64,000 nt of DNA from Lithobates sylvaticus (taxonomy: Eukaryota; Chordata; Amphibia; Anura; Ranidae). The notes below the pieces were generated by a model. It was not told the DNA's origin, did not search any database, and saw only the letters and a list, made by a program, of their open reading frames with translations. Both the position numbers and the translations under genes were made by a program. Of the stretch, positions 1 to 10,015 are shown piece by piece (within the stretch, counting starts at the first letter, position 1; each line of letters opens with the position of its first letter). The DNA is taken from the NCBI GenBank assembly GCA_028564925.1, contig CM053028.1, positions 440,784,522-440,848,521 on the forward strand, read 5' to 3'.

Positions 1-407
1 ACACAGAAGCAGTAATCAACTTACCAGCTAAAGGGTCAAAAGCCAGAAAGTCCGTCCGGTGAGCTGAACGCTTCTTTCAGCCTGCCAGCTTCTGAGGGGG
101 GAAAAAAAAAAAAAACAATTTCAGTCACACTTCAGCATGACGACACCTACAAAAACTAAGATGTCAACCCCAAACAGCAGTTACGTTGAATTGAGGCTTA
201 AATGATATAAGGATTCCTTTGGGGAGAATTTGGCAAGACACAGATGATTTGAGAACTATAATTTGTGACATTTATATAAAAAAAGGATCAAAACACTGGG
301 TAATATATCCATTGCTCAAAGTACATATTGCGATATTGGTTAGGTCACAAATAAATGAATACCACATGCAACAGTTCTAAAGTGATTGTAAAAGCAGAAG
401 GTTTTTT
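1..407. other. unassigned sequence
   Basis: AT-rich sequence with a short A-run near 104. I see no gene, inverted-repeat element or RNA gene here. Confidence 0.4.
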
Positions 408-790
408 TACCTTAATGCATGCTATGCATTAAAGAGAAAGCCTTCTGTGTGCAGAAGCCCCCCCCCCCCCCCCCCCACACCTCTTACCTGAGGTACCCCT
501 AGATCCAGATGTTGCAGGAGTGTCTCAGCTGCCCAGGACTCCCCCTCATTGGCTTACTGACAGCAGCGGGAGCCAATGATGCCCCACTGTTGTCAAAGTC
601 AGTCAGGCAATGAGAGGAGAGAAAGGGGGTGGGGACCCGAAGAGGATCGGGGCTGCGCTATGCAAAACCATTACACAGCCAGGCAAGTATAAAAAATAAT
701 TATTTTATTTTTTTTTGTTAAAAATAACAAACAAGACTTTACAATCACTTAAAAGTGTAAAGTCCACCCCAACACTAAAATCTCTGTATC
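408..790. repeat. dispersed repeat piece with poly-C run
   Basis: Contains a run of about 19 C at 458-476, then a GC-rich block with 'gggagccaatga' and 'tgcaaaaccatta'. Related wording recurs around 7200-7380 and 8280-8300 ('tgcaaaaccattgatcc', 'agtgggagcaaattgctccc'), so I treat both as copies of one dispersed family. The family name and true ends are not determined. Confidence 0.35.
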
Positions 791-803
791 TAAATATTTT
801 TTA

Positions 804-826
804 TTATATATATATATATATATATA

Positions 827-897
<71 letters not shown>
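804..897. repeat. (TA)n microsatellite
   Basis: About 90 bp of almost pure TA dinucleotide with one 'tttta' interruption near 830. The Tyr-Ile reading frame across it is an artefact of the repeat. Confidence 0.95.
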
Positions 898-898
<1 letters not shown>

Positions 899-1023
899 TC
901 TGAGTCTCTTAAAGATGATCAAGGAAATGTAATGGAGGAACTCGGAAAAGTGACCTGGGGTGTGCCGTGGTCAAGTGGTCAGAATGCCTAAAAGGGGGCA
1001 TACCCAAGAAGTAACTGGAAATA

Positions 1024-1460
1024 CAGTCAAACCTCAGATTCCAAGCATAATCTGTTCCAGGAGTATGCTCATAATCCCAAGTACTCGTATATCAAAGCAA
1101 GTTTTCCCATTGAAGTCAATGGAAAGGAAAAAATAATTTGTTCCGCATGCGGCCAGAGGCGCGGGGAGCCGGAGAGCCTCGGAAAACGGCCGAGAAGGCC
1201 CGAGCACACCTTGGCTGACCTCGGCAAACCCCGGAAAGACTCCGTTCACGAGCCTTTCCAAGGTTTGCCGAGGTCAGGCGAACTGTCCTCAGGCCTTTAC
1301 GTGCCCACCTCAGGCCAAAAGTGGTACTGCACACCGCTTTTGGCCTGAATCCTGCTTGTTTTGCGAGACACTCGCAAACCGAGCTAGGATTTTTAGAACT
1401 ACAGTGCTCGTTTTGCGAAATGCTTGTTAACCGCGTTACTCGCAAACCGAAGTTCCACTG
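1024..1460. mobile_element. non-autonomous pogo/Tigger-like DNA transposon
   Basis: The left end reads 'cagtcaaacctcagattcc'. The right end, reverse-complemented, reads 'cagtggaacttcggtttgcg'. The ends are imperfect inverted repeats, each flanked by TA (1022-1023 and 1461-1462). The CAGT terminus and TA target fit the Tc1/mariner superfamily, and the 'aacctcggatt'-type end resembles pogo/Tigger. The GC-rich interior (CpG-dense, 1141-1330) gives open frames on the minus strand with no recognisable domain, so no transposase is present. Confidence 0.7.
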
Positions 1461-1623
1461 TAAAGATAAAGGGAATGGGAGTGTGGGATAACATGGAGAA
1501 ACGCAGACGGAAAGGGGAGGAATAGGGGCAGATATTTAAAGGGCGAGCTACCGCCTACAAATTCAGGCTGGTCAGCGGCCAGCCTTTCCACACACAGTGG
1601 AAGTAAAAAAATAAAATAAAATA

Positions 1624-2981
1624 AAAAGTCTACACACCCTGTTTAAATGTCAGGTTTCTGTGATGTAAAAAAAATGACAAAGATAAATCATGTAAGAACT
1701 TTTTCCACCTTTAATGTGACCTATAAACTGTAAAACTAAATTGAAAAACAAACTGAAATCTTTTAGGGGTGGGGGGGGGAACTAAAATAATGTGGTTGCA
1801 TAAGTGCAATTAGTTAAGCAATTACACTCAAACTCATGTTAAATAGGAGTCAGTAAAAATCAGCCATCACTTAAAGTTCCTCAGATTAACCCCAATTAAA
1901 AGTTCAGCTGTTCCAGTAGGTCTTTCCTGACATTTTCTTATTCACATCCTACAGCAAAAGTCATGGTCCGCAGAGAGCTTCCAAAGCATCAGAATAATCT
2001 CATTGTTAAAAGGTATCAGTCAGGAGAAGGGTACAAAACAATTTCCAAAGCATTAGATATACTATGAAACACTGAAGACAGTAATCATCAAGTGGAGAAC
2101 ATATGGCACAACAGTGATATTACCAAGAACTCGACGTCCCTCCAAAACTAATGAAAAGACATGACGAAAACTGGTCAGTGAGGCTGCCAAGAGGCCTACA
2201 GCAACATTAAAGGAGCTGCAGGAATATCTGGCAAGTACTGGCTGTGTGGTACATGTGAAAACAATGTCCCATATACTTCATATGTCTGGGCTATGGGGTA
2301 GAGTGGCAAGGCGGAAGCCTTTCCTTAAGAAAAACATCCAAGCCCGCCTAAACTTTGCAAAAAAACACATCTGAAGTCTCCCAAAAGCATGTGGGAAAAT
2401 GTGTTCTGGTCTGAGAAAAATCAAGGTTGAACTTTTTGGCCATAATTCCACAAGATGTTTGTAGCAAAAACACTGCACATCACCAAAAGAACACTATACC
2501 CACTGTGAAGCATGGTGATGGCAGCATCATGCTTTGGGGCCGTTTTTCTTCAGCTGGAACAGGGGCCTTAGTCAAGGTATAAGGAATTATGAACAGGTCC
2601 AAATGACAGTCAATATTGGCACACAACCTTCAGGCTTCTGCTAGAAAGCTGAACATGAAGAGGAACTTCATCTTTCAGCATGACAACAACCAAAGCATAC
2701 ATCCAAATCAACAAAGAAATGGCTTCACCAGAAGACTAAAGTTTTGGAATGGCCCAGCCAGAGCTTAGACCTGAACCCAATTAAAAATCAGTGACCTGAA
2801 GAGGGCTGTGCACAGGAGATGCCATCGCAATCTGACAGATTTGGAGTGTTTTTACAAAGAGTGGGCAAATATTGCCAAGTCAAGATGTGTCATGCTGATA
2901 GACTCATACCCAAAAAGACTGAGTGCTGCAATAAAATCAAAAGGTGCTTCAACAAAGTATTAGTTTAAGGGTGTGCACACT
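1624..2981 (+). mobile_element. decayed Tc1-family transposon
   Basis: Terminal sequences 'agtctacacaccctg' (about 1627) and, in reverse complement, 'agtgtgcacacccttaaac' (about 2981) form degenerate inverted ends with TA beside them. A Tc1-like transposase relic fills the interior. At about 1.36 kb it is slightly shorter than the usual 1.5-1.6 kb. Many substitutions and indels mark it as much older than the Tc1 copy at 21.3-22.9 kb. Confidence 0.85.
1963..2966 (+). pseudogene. Tc1 transposase pseudogene
   Basis: Starts at an ATG reading MVRRELPKHQNN, followed by 'IVKRYQSGEGYKTISKAL', the first helix-turn-helix of Tc1 transposases. Later blocks translate, across several frames, to pieces matching the Tc1 catalytic core, including a [11 protein letters not shown]-like block around 2690 (normally DNDPKHTS) and '[12 protein letters not shown]'-like sequence around 2750-2780. 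The reading frame is broken by multiple stops and indels along its whole length. No functional product is possible. The family assignment is firm. The subfamily is not determined. Confidence 0.8.
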
Positions 2982-3110
2982 TAGGCTAAATGTACACGGG
3001 ACGCTGACAGCGTCAAACTGTCATTTAAAAACGCCCGTTTGCATCTAGGAACGTTTATTTAAGGTATCATAGGAACCTCCCAAAGCCCAAAAAACAGTAT
3101 TTAACCATTT
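2982..3110. repeat. MITE end fragment
   Basis: 'ttaggctaaatgtacacgg' resembles the left end of the element at 4122-4517 (TTA then ggcctcatgtac). Only one end is visible, so it looks like a fragment. Confidence 0.3.
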
Positions 3111-3317
3111 CAGCCATTCTGTGAGACCAGAGTGAGTAGCAGCAGCTGAGAGAGCAGCAGTGTACTTGTATCTACCTCAATTTCGGTGCTTTTACTATGG
3201 ATCCCATAATGTGCATAAAATGCTAATTTTTTAATGTATTTAATTTTTAAATTCCAACTGATTATTAGAATTTTGTTTAATTTTTTTAAAAGCTTTGTGT
3301 GATTTCATTTTTTTATT

Positions 3318-3690
3318 AACCCTAACTGGAAACCCTAACCCCAACTTGTTCTTCAAAGGGGAAAACCATAACCCCCTAACCCTAATTGGAAACCCTAGCT
3401 TATTCTTCAAGGGGAAAACTTTAACCACAGCCCCCTAACCGGAAACCTTAACTTGTTAGTCAAGGGGAAAACCCTAATTGCAAAACCTAACTTGTTCCTC
3501 AAAGGGAAAACCATAACCCTAACTTGTTCAAGGGGAAAACCCCAACAATAACCCTCTAACCCTAAAGGGAAACCCTAACTTGTTCTTCAAGGGGAAACCC
3601 TACCCATAACCCCCTAACCCTAATGGGAAACCCCAACTTGTTCTTCAAGGGGATAAACCCCAACTATAACCCCCTAGCCCTAAATTTCAT
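3318..3690. repeat. tandem minisatellite with CCCTAA-rich unit
   Basis: About seven degenerate units of roughly 50-60 bp, each carrying a form of 'aacttgttcttcaagggg' followed by one or two CCCTAA-like stretches. Units begin near 3318, 3375, 3425, 3475, 3510, 3550 and 3605. The CCCTAA pieces resemble the vertebrate telomere motif, but they are embedded in a longer unit rather than a pure hexamer array. Confidence 0.85.
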
Positions 3691-3839
3691 GCAACTATGT
3701 TTGCTCAAGTCGGGGGTGAAGCTCAATGGTGGGGTTATCTGGTTGAAATCTAACATAGTGAAATTCCAATTATACTTTGGCCAACAGCAATGCTAGTGGT
3801 ATATTGGATCATGCTCATTAGGAGTATATATAAATGGTC

Positions 3840-4055
3840 TATGAAGCAAAGTCCATCACACGGGAGTCAAGACCACAGCACAGAGCTCTGAAGGAATGGC
3901 ACGGGAATGCCGCTCCTTCAAAAAGCATGCACCGGTGACATCACAGGCTGGAGCAACACTGAATTTCTCAAAACGGTGCGTGTATGAGATATTCCTTGTA
4001 CCTACAGGTAAGTAAGCATTATTATAAGCATACCTGTAGGTACAAGTAGTTTAGC
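3840..4055. repeat. dispersed repeat ending in a perfect hairpin
   Basis: A 16-bp perfect inverted repeat, 'cttgtacctacaggta' at 3995-4010 and its complement at 4031-4046, surrounds an AT-rich loop. Related pieces occur near 10990-11060 and 20170-20190 ('attgtacctacagg'), accompanied elsewhere by a 'gcgcaggagtgacgtcat' block. This indicates a family of short inverted-repeat elements. Its ends and class are unclear. Confidence 0.55.
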
Positions 4056-4121
4056 AGTGTTTACCCCCACTTTAAGAGGCTTTTCTCCTACCAGGGGAAA
4101 AAGCGCTCAGAGGAGGCCTTA

Positions 4122-4281
4122 GGCCTCATGTACGCTGCTGGTAAACTGACGTTTAAGAGCAGTTGGGCATTTTCTTCAACTGCTCCTGATCTCTCCTCTA
4201 TGTTATCTTATTCAGTACACGTACATAGGTTCGTTTAGTCTTTTCTAGGCAGTTGCGTTTAGAGGCTTTTTTTGGAACCAC

Positions 4282-4314
<33 letters not shown>

Positions 4315-4517
4315 TTAAGCTGTGTTTAGAGGCATTTCAAATGCAGCAGCTAGTGTTTAGTTTACAGGCGTTTTTCATTCTTGGCCATTTTGAAAAAATA
4401 TATATTTTTTTTTTCAAACGCTTCTAGATGCCAACGCAGCTAAACTGACGTTTTTTTGATGTTGGTTTCTAGCTGTCGTTCAGGAGAGGTTGAACAACAT
4501 CATGTGTAAATGAAGCT
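4122..4517. mobile_element. Harbinger-like MITE (TTA target)
   Basis: The left end 'ggcctcatgtacgctgctgg' and the reverse-complemented right end 'agcttcatttacacatgatg' are degenerate inverted repeats. Both are flanked by TTA (4119-4121 and 4518-4520). It contains a 30-base A run at 4281-4310. A three-base TWA target is typical of PIF/Harbinger. It has no coding capacity. Confidence 0.5.
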
Positions 4518-4520
4518 TTA

Positions 4521-5093
4521 CAGAGCTTGACACTTTACATTTGTGGCTCCATCCAGCTACGTAAACATAAGGGAAAACAAAACTGTTCTGACAAAGGACA
4601 ACATTTGGATTGAAAAGGTACTCTCCACTCTGACATCCTATTGGCTATTTAACAGATCAGCTGAAGTTAGATCCACCATTTGTGGAAGCAGTGTGTCCCT
4701 GAATTAAATCTGATTAGTACAGAGGTCGGCAGTGCATTACCAGCTAAAGTGCAGCAGTGGCCATTTGTAATCTTGCGGAAAAGTCCAAGGTGAGGCACGC
4801 TGATCTACAGAACTGTAGTGGTTAGGTAAAGATTTCTACATAAACAAACCAAACATCTTATTCGCAGCAGGAGATCTATGGGAATAGTGCAGATGTGCTC
4901 CAGTCTCATGAGACCTGATAGGGTGGGATTCCACAGAGACCAGTACAAAGATCTTCATACAAAAGTCCCTCAAGCTTTTGCCTCACATGTACATCATATA
5001 TCACTATTTTACACAACTGTTTTTATAGCATGAGACTTCAGAAAAATCCTAATATCCAAAGGATAGAGTGTTGGTGGGCACCAAACAAAGCAT
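4521..5093. other. unassigned sequence
   Basis: I see no gene, clear inverted-repeat element or tandem repeat in this stretch. Confidence 0.4.
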
Positions 5094-5303
5094 TAAAGTG
5101 TTACTAAACCCCCACAGCAGTAAAATCAGTCTGTATATGCAGTAAAACATGCTCGTTATACTCTGTGGAACCTAAGGGGTTAATCCTCCTCATTGTGTAA
5201 AAAGGTCGTTTGATCCTGTCTTCTCCGATTATCCCCTTCTTCCACTGTCCCCAATTCATCGCCTGATAAAAACAGAGCTCAGTTTGGTGTGTCTTGCTAG
5301 AGA

Positions 5304-5790
5304 TCTCTATAATCATATGGGTATAATTTTGGGGTGGGTGGGGCCTTTTTAGTGGGTATTGGCGGGTTTTTTTTTTTTTGTCATATTTCTATGCCCTCAT
5401 ATATTGTGAATACAATGTTACATACTGCCTCTCCATATGCGTTAAACTAATTTTGTTTTTCTTTATGTTTTTTCTTCTATACACCTAAGGTCCAATATAC
5501 GAACAAACCTTTACGATCATGTCAATCTTCCTGATGAAGCCTTTTACAGGCGAAACATATAGAAGCATATTGAGCATGTGATCGCATACAAATAAATATT
5601 GCATTGTCTATGTCTGTTATAGGAATAGGTGTATATACCTAGGACTGTGGATATGTGCATTTTTTTTTTTTTTTTTTTTCCATTTTGTTAATAAAATATG
5701 CTTTAATAACTCAATTTGTGTATCAGAATATTTAACTAGATGAGTATATTCTTACAACGTACCTATAAAATCCCATATCTTTGCCCTTTT
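5304..5790 (+). mobile_element. 487-bp retroelement-type insert, probably Penelope-like, carrying a hammerhead
   Basis: Bounded by a perfect 14-bp direct duplication, 'tgtcttgctagaga', at 5290-5303 and 5791-5804. It has no inverted ends, has a T-rich run at 5660-5679, and carries a hammerhead-ribozyme-like fold at 5514-5584. Hammerhead motifs are known from Penelope-like retroelements of amphibians and other animals, which insert with variable-length target duplications. No reverse transcriptase or GIY-YIG frame is present, so this would be a short, non-coding or truncated copy. Confidence 0.6.
5514..5584 (+). ncRNA. type I hammerhead ribozyme-like motif (slightly decayed)
   Basis: The core CTGATGA lies at 5531-5537 and GAAA at 5552-5555. 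Stem II is GCC (5539-5541) with GGC (5549-5551). Stem I is long: cttc 5527-5530 pairs with gaag 5562-5565, tcaat 5522-5526 with attga 5569-5573, and cgatca 5514-5519 with tgatcg 5579-5584, with small internal loops between. The short stem III reads ACATATA, where family members commonly have ACGCGTA, consistent with CpG decay. The predicted cleavage point follows A5561. Self-cleavage today is doubtful because stem III is weakened. Confidence 0.65.
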
Positions 5791-6348
5791 TGTCTTGCTA
5801 GAGAGTTTTTTGGGAGGGTGCATGTGATCAGCACAGGGCAATCAGCACTGTCCAGAGGCTCAGGGGCCATGTAGCCTCACAGGACAGTCAGAGGAGAAAT
5901 AACACTCCTCCTACAAGCTTTAACCAGTGCTCGGCCAGACACTGATAGATGTCACAATACTGCTATATACTGCTGATAAGAAAAGATAGAAGATTTATTA
6001 GAGTTTCATATAGAAGCCGATGACAGTACAGCTTGGCTAATATTTGGAAATATGGGAAGCCATTAGAGCATCTGACATTGAGATGGCATGAGAAGCAGTT
6101 ATTACCTTGCAGGAATGGCCATGTTCAGGTGGTCTGCAGGAAGCTCAAAATATTAAAAAGCAGAGAAAGATACCTTTTGGCATTTAGAGAAGACCGGTGC
6201 TGTTCAAGTGGTAATAAAACCCCAAACAAAAATGTAATGTATGGCAGTCTTTAAATCCTTAAAATGTGGTGGCTGCATTATTTTTCTTTTCAGACTTTTT
6301 CCTGTTAGGGTGTCTCCACTATGGGAGTAAGAGCAATAGAGACCTTTG

Positions 6349-6726
6349 GGCCCCTTTCACATGAGGCGGATCCGCTTGCACGGAGTCCGCCAGCTCAGCG
6401 GGAGATCTCTCCGTTGATCTCCGCTGAGCCGGAGGATGACAAGTCCCTTACTGCTCACTGAGCGGGGAGGGGCTTGTCAAGCGCTGCTGGTCTCCAAGGA
6501 CAGATCGGATGAAAACGGACAGCGTGTCCGTTTTCATCAGATCTCACCCGATCCGATAGCGACAGATCCGGATGTAGAGCCATCCGTCTGCTTTTGGCAG
6601 ATCGGATGTCAGCGGACATGTCACCGCTGACATCCGTCACTCCATAGACTAGCATGGAGCACCCGTTCAGGTCCGCCGTCAAAACTGACAGGCGGACCCG
6701 ATCGGTCCGTCAGTGTGAAAGGGGCC
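6349..6726. mobile_element. MITE with 'ggcccctttcac' ends
   Basis: Left end 'ggcccctttcacatgaggcg' and right end '...cagtgtgaaaggggcc' are inverted repeats. The interior has CG-rich sub-inverted repeats ('cggatccgc', 'gcggacccg'). Related partial copies lie at 7505-7672 and 14938-15120. There is no coding capacity. Its class is unresolved (hAT or Harbinger) because the flanking duplication is unclear. Confidence 0.65.
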
Positions 6727-7079
6727 TTGGACAGCAGCATTGTCAATCTAGGGACAGGGTAGTTTTAGCTGCACTAGCAGATTTGAATGGACAAGATTAA
6801 CACATTAGAGCAGAGTTCCAGCTAACACCTTTTAAGTAGCTACAGCAACAGTTTTTTCTTTTGGTATAAAAGATTTTACATAAATTAATAGAAGCTGAAC
6901 GCTGTAAGCTCCCTAACCCATGTTTAAAGTGAAACTGCAGCCCCACTTTTAATTGAGCAGACAGGCTCTTTATTTCAGAAGAAACCTTCAATGTCTCTTT
7001 TGCAATAAAAGAAACCCATCCGTCTGCTCAGTCTTCTCTAGAATGTACACCAAACTGTTGCACAGCTCATTTTACCTTC

Positions 7080-7378
7080 TGGCACAACACCTGTGTGACG
7101 TATGACTGCATACCCGTGCGTAGGAGTGACGTCATCCCATGCTGGCCAATGAGAGCGGCCACAGTCCAGAAGCCAGGGATAAGATACCTTAAACATAAGA
7201 AACATGTTATACTTACCTGCTCTGTGCAAAACCATTGATCCTCATCTTCTCGGGCCCTACCAGCACTCCTGGCTCCTCCCACCCACCAAGTGCCCCAATA
7301 GAAAGACGCTTGCTTGGCCCCACCCCCTCCTCACTGGCTGTGATTGACGCAGTGGGAGCAAATTGCTCCCGCTGCTAT
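7080..7378. repeat. dispersed GC-rich repeat ('gtgacgtcat' family)
   Basis: Contains 'aggagtgacgtcatcccatg' in the same wording as blocks at 11150 and, inverted, at 20070. It also contains the 'gtgcaaaaccattgatcc' and 'agtgggagcaaattgctccc' pieces shared with 408-790. It was split by the hAT element that follows. Confidence 0.45.
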
Positions 7379-7386
7379 CTCTAAAC

Positions 7387-8271
7387 CAGGGGTGCCCAAC
7401 CTTTTGAAGAGCGAGGGCCACTTAAGCGAACTGGTAACTGGTCACGGGCCACAATGAGCGGATCAGATGACAGGTCCGTGTCCACGGACACAGCCCACTC
7501 TACTCTATGGGCCCTCTGATCCAATCTGATTTGCCCAGACGGAAGGGGCAGATCCCTTTTTATTTTTTTTAGGTAGGCGTGTGTAAACAGACACAAGTTT
7601 GTTTACATCTGCTGCTCCATAGAGGTGAATAGTAAGTCTGATTGGGTCAGACCAGTCATGTGAAAGGGGCCTAAGGCTGCTTTCACACTGATGCGCTGCG
7701 ATTTGCCCGAACCGCGGGTGCAGCGCAGTGAACCTGTGGTTTTTCTGTGGGTTAGCTGCACTTTGCCGTAAACTTCTATTATATCCTGCAGGTGTGGCGC
7801 ACTTTCTGAAGGCGCCACAAACCTGCAAGTAATAACAGAAGTCTATGGCTCAATGCAGGTAACCCGCAGCTGCTCTGCACCTGCGGATCATTTTGAAAGC
7901 AGTCCAGTAACCACTGCAAAACAGATACATCCATATATACTGTGAATTTAGTAGTAAACTTACCTTTAAAAACCATCTTCTATTCTGGTATCGCTGGCTG
8001 TTGCTGTCCCAGGCGGAGTGCATTTGGTATCACTCTGCCTGTGACAGGAGCGGGCGTTATACAGGAAGCATTGGCTTATGTGGCTCTGCTCTGCAGCCAC
8101 TTGCTTCCACTACCAGCGGCTTCATTCACAAAACTGCTGCTCAGGGATGGCAGGTTGGCAACCCGTTATCTGGGCTTGCCAACCTGCCATCTTAGAGCAG
8201 GAGGTCGAGGGCCACATCAGAGGGCTCCGCGGGCCACATGTGGCCCCCGGGCCACTGGTTGGGCACCCCTG
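7387..8271. mobile_element. non-autonomous hAT element with 8-bp target duplication
   Basis: The left end 'caggggtgcccaacc' matches the reverse complement of the right end 'ggttgggcacccctg'. Subterminal 'gggccac' blocks are present near both ends. A perfect 8-bp duplication CTCTAAAC flanks it (7379-7386 and 8272-8279), diagnostic for hAT. The ends resemble the 'caggggtccccaacc' termini of Tip100/Zaphod-type hATs. The interior includes a piece of the 'aaaggggcc' MITE family (7505-7672) and another short repeat (7676-7905). No transposase is encoded. Confidence 0.85.
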
Positions 8272-8279
8272 CTCTAAAC

Positions 8280-8910
8280 CAATGATGAGGGAAGAGCGCT
8301 GTTGCACTTGTACACATTGCTGGATCAAGATAGGGCCCAAGTATATGGGGGGGGGGGGCTGCATGCAGAAAGTTATTTTTACCTTAATCAGAGAATCATT
8401 TACCTTAATCATTCCACACACCAAAATCCAGCAAAGCTTCAGGGGATATTTCTTGAGACTGACACAAGCTTACAGTCAGGAATCATACAGGATGGCCAGT
8501 GATGCCAACAGTTGCAACATAAGCTAATGTCTTTAGCCATAGGTGCTGCCTGGAGAGTACAAAACGCCAGGTACTTCTTGGTACCGATAATGTGAATTAT
8601 GGAAGACCATTAACCAGCACCGTTTTAGGACAGTCCATAACCTGAGTAAGCTACAACATAAAAAGGGGAAGGGCAAACAACGTAGTATAGGATGGAAGGA
8701 AATGTAATGTATGTTGCAGGGGACAGGGAGATTAAAGTGAGCATGCTGTGAGTAAAAGAAGACATAGGCATGCCATGTAAAATGCCTTCCTGGAGGCAGG
8801 TTGGCACTATTAAATGAAGACTGATTATTCAGAATCATAGCCTGACTACTTCTTTAAAATTGAGTATAGGTTCCCCTAAGCAAAGGTCACACGTGAACTA
8901 GGATCATCTC
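8280..8910. other. unassigned sequence after hAT insertion
   Basis: Begins with the continuation of the repeat split by the hAT element ('aatgatgaggg'). It contains a G run at 8346-8357. I see no gene in it. Confidence 0.4.
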
Positions 8911-8913
8911 TTA

Positions 8914-9190
8914 AGCCTTGTTCAAAAGAAGTGAACTATAGCATACACCCGTGTGAGGGCTGTGTTTGCCTGTACAATGGATACACAGGTGTCCTCTGCA
9001 TTTCCGAGCAGGCAGTCCCATTCCACTTCAATCAGGAGGAAGAGGCTGCATGAACACAGCCGCTTCTCCCTATCTGACTGCTGTGCGAGTGGGCATTTGG
9101 GACAACCTCTGCATCCCAGCTGAAATGAATGAGACTGCCTGAAAGGGGATGCAAACACCTGAGCTATAGTGGGCCAGTGTGAATAAGGCC
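8914..9190. mobile_element. Harbinger-like MITE (TTA target)
   Basis: Left 'agccttgttcaaaagaag' and reverse-complemented right 'ggccttattcacactgg' are degenerate inverted ends. They are followed inward by 'gaactatagc' and 'gctatagtgg' as mirror blocks. TTA flanks both sides (8911-8913 and 9191-9193). It is about 277 bp and non-coding. Confidence 0.6.
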
Positions 9191-10015
9191 TTAGGGGCAA
9201 AAAAATAAATAAAGTGTGTATGGTGTTTAGAACTTCAGTAATCACTTAGAGAATGGCAAGTGATCAACACTGCACTATTCCCTCTTCAGTCAGGAAAAAA
9301 AAAAAAGGGGACTTGGTATCCAACACAACTAGAACTGTCAGATGCAGAATATTTTTCAGATGCTATAGCTCTTGGAGAGAGCAAACATCCAGGACACAAA
9401 AGAGGCAAGTATTCTCCTGCAGGTACCACTTTTAACAGACCCTTTAAAAAGAGTGCACTTATAATAAAGGGCATATATAATGGCTTATAAAAAGAAGCCA
9501 TTATATACCTGATTTTAGAGCACCGCTTACACGACCGGTCGCCCCTCTCCTCACTCAACCTGACAGCTGCAGTGGGCAGGGCAGTGAAACGCACACCGAT
9601 GTCAGTTGGGTGGGGAGGAGAGAGGCAGTAGGTTACGCGAGTGCCGAACGGCGCTCTGAAATCAGGTATAAAACAACTTGTTTTTATAAGTCACAGACAC
9701 TGGGGCACACATTAACAAGAGGATAGTGTGAAACTTAAAAAGCAACTTCAGTAGCAGGAGGGGAGGGGGAGGGGGTGGGCACTGACAGGACAGATAGGAG
9801 AGCTGCGGATAACAGAGGCATGTAAACTGACCACAGTGTCAGGGCTCAGCAGCCATAAACCGTGGTCAGTTTACAGGGGGGGCATAGCCAGGCAGGATAA
9901 GCCAAGTAAGGGCCAAATGACACAGCACAAGCACTGGGCCGTTATACATGCTTTAAATTTTCAATTTATTTTTATCTTTTTTTAGGGTAACAAACCCTTT
10001 AAATACCATTTTGTT
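9191..10015. repeat. repeat-like region with a 14-bp hairpin
   Basis: Contains a perfect inverted pair, 'tgtaaactgaccac' near 9820 and 'gtggtcagtttaca' near 9862, inside a GC-rich block. Boundary sequences 'agaccctttaaa' (9431) and 'aaaccctttaaa' (9989) hint at a larger element. No gene is seen. Confidence 0.3.

Larger units (their letters stand above)
5094..6250. repeat. dispersed repeat interrupted by a retroelement insert
   Basis: The block beginning 'aaagtgttactaaaccccc' (5096) continues to 5303, is interrupted by the insert at 5304-5790, and resumes at 5805 ('gttttttgggagggtgca'). The 14-bp duplication at the junctions shows the flanks were once contiguous. The right-hand limit is uncertain. 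The wording is typical of repeats abundant in ranid genomes (recalled, not searched). Confidence 0.45.

Noticed and set aside
715-903. Open frame through the (TA)n tract
   Set aside because: It encodes only alternating Tyr/Ile from a microsatellite. The frames at 17115-17333 are the same artefact.
1034-1445. Minus-strand open frames in a CpG-rich block
   Set aside because: They lie inside a non-autonomous TA-flanked element and match no transposase motif.
3318-3690. True telomeric repeat
   Set aside because: The CCCTAA pieces are interspersed in a longer unit and never form a pure hexamer array.
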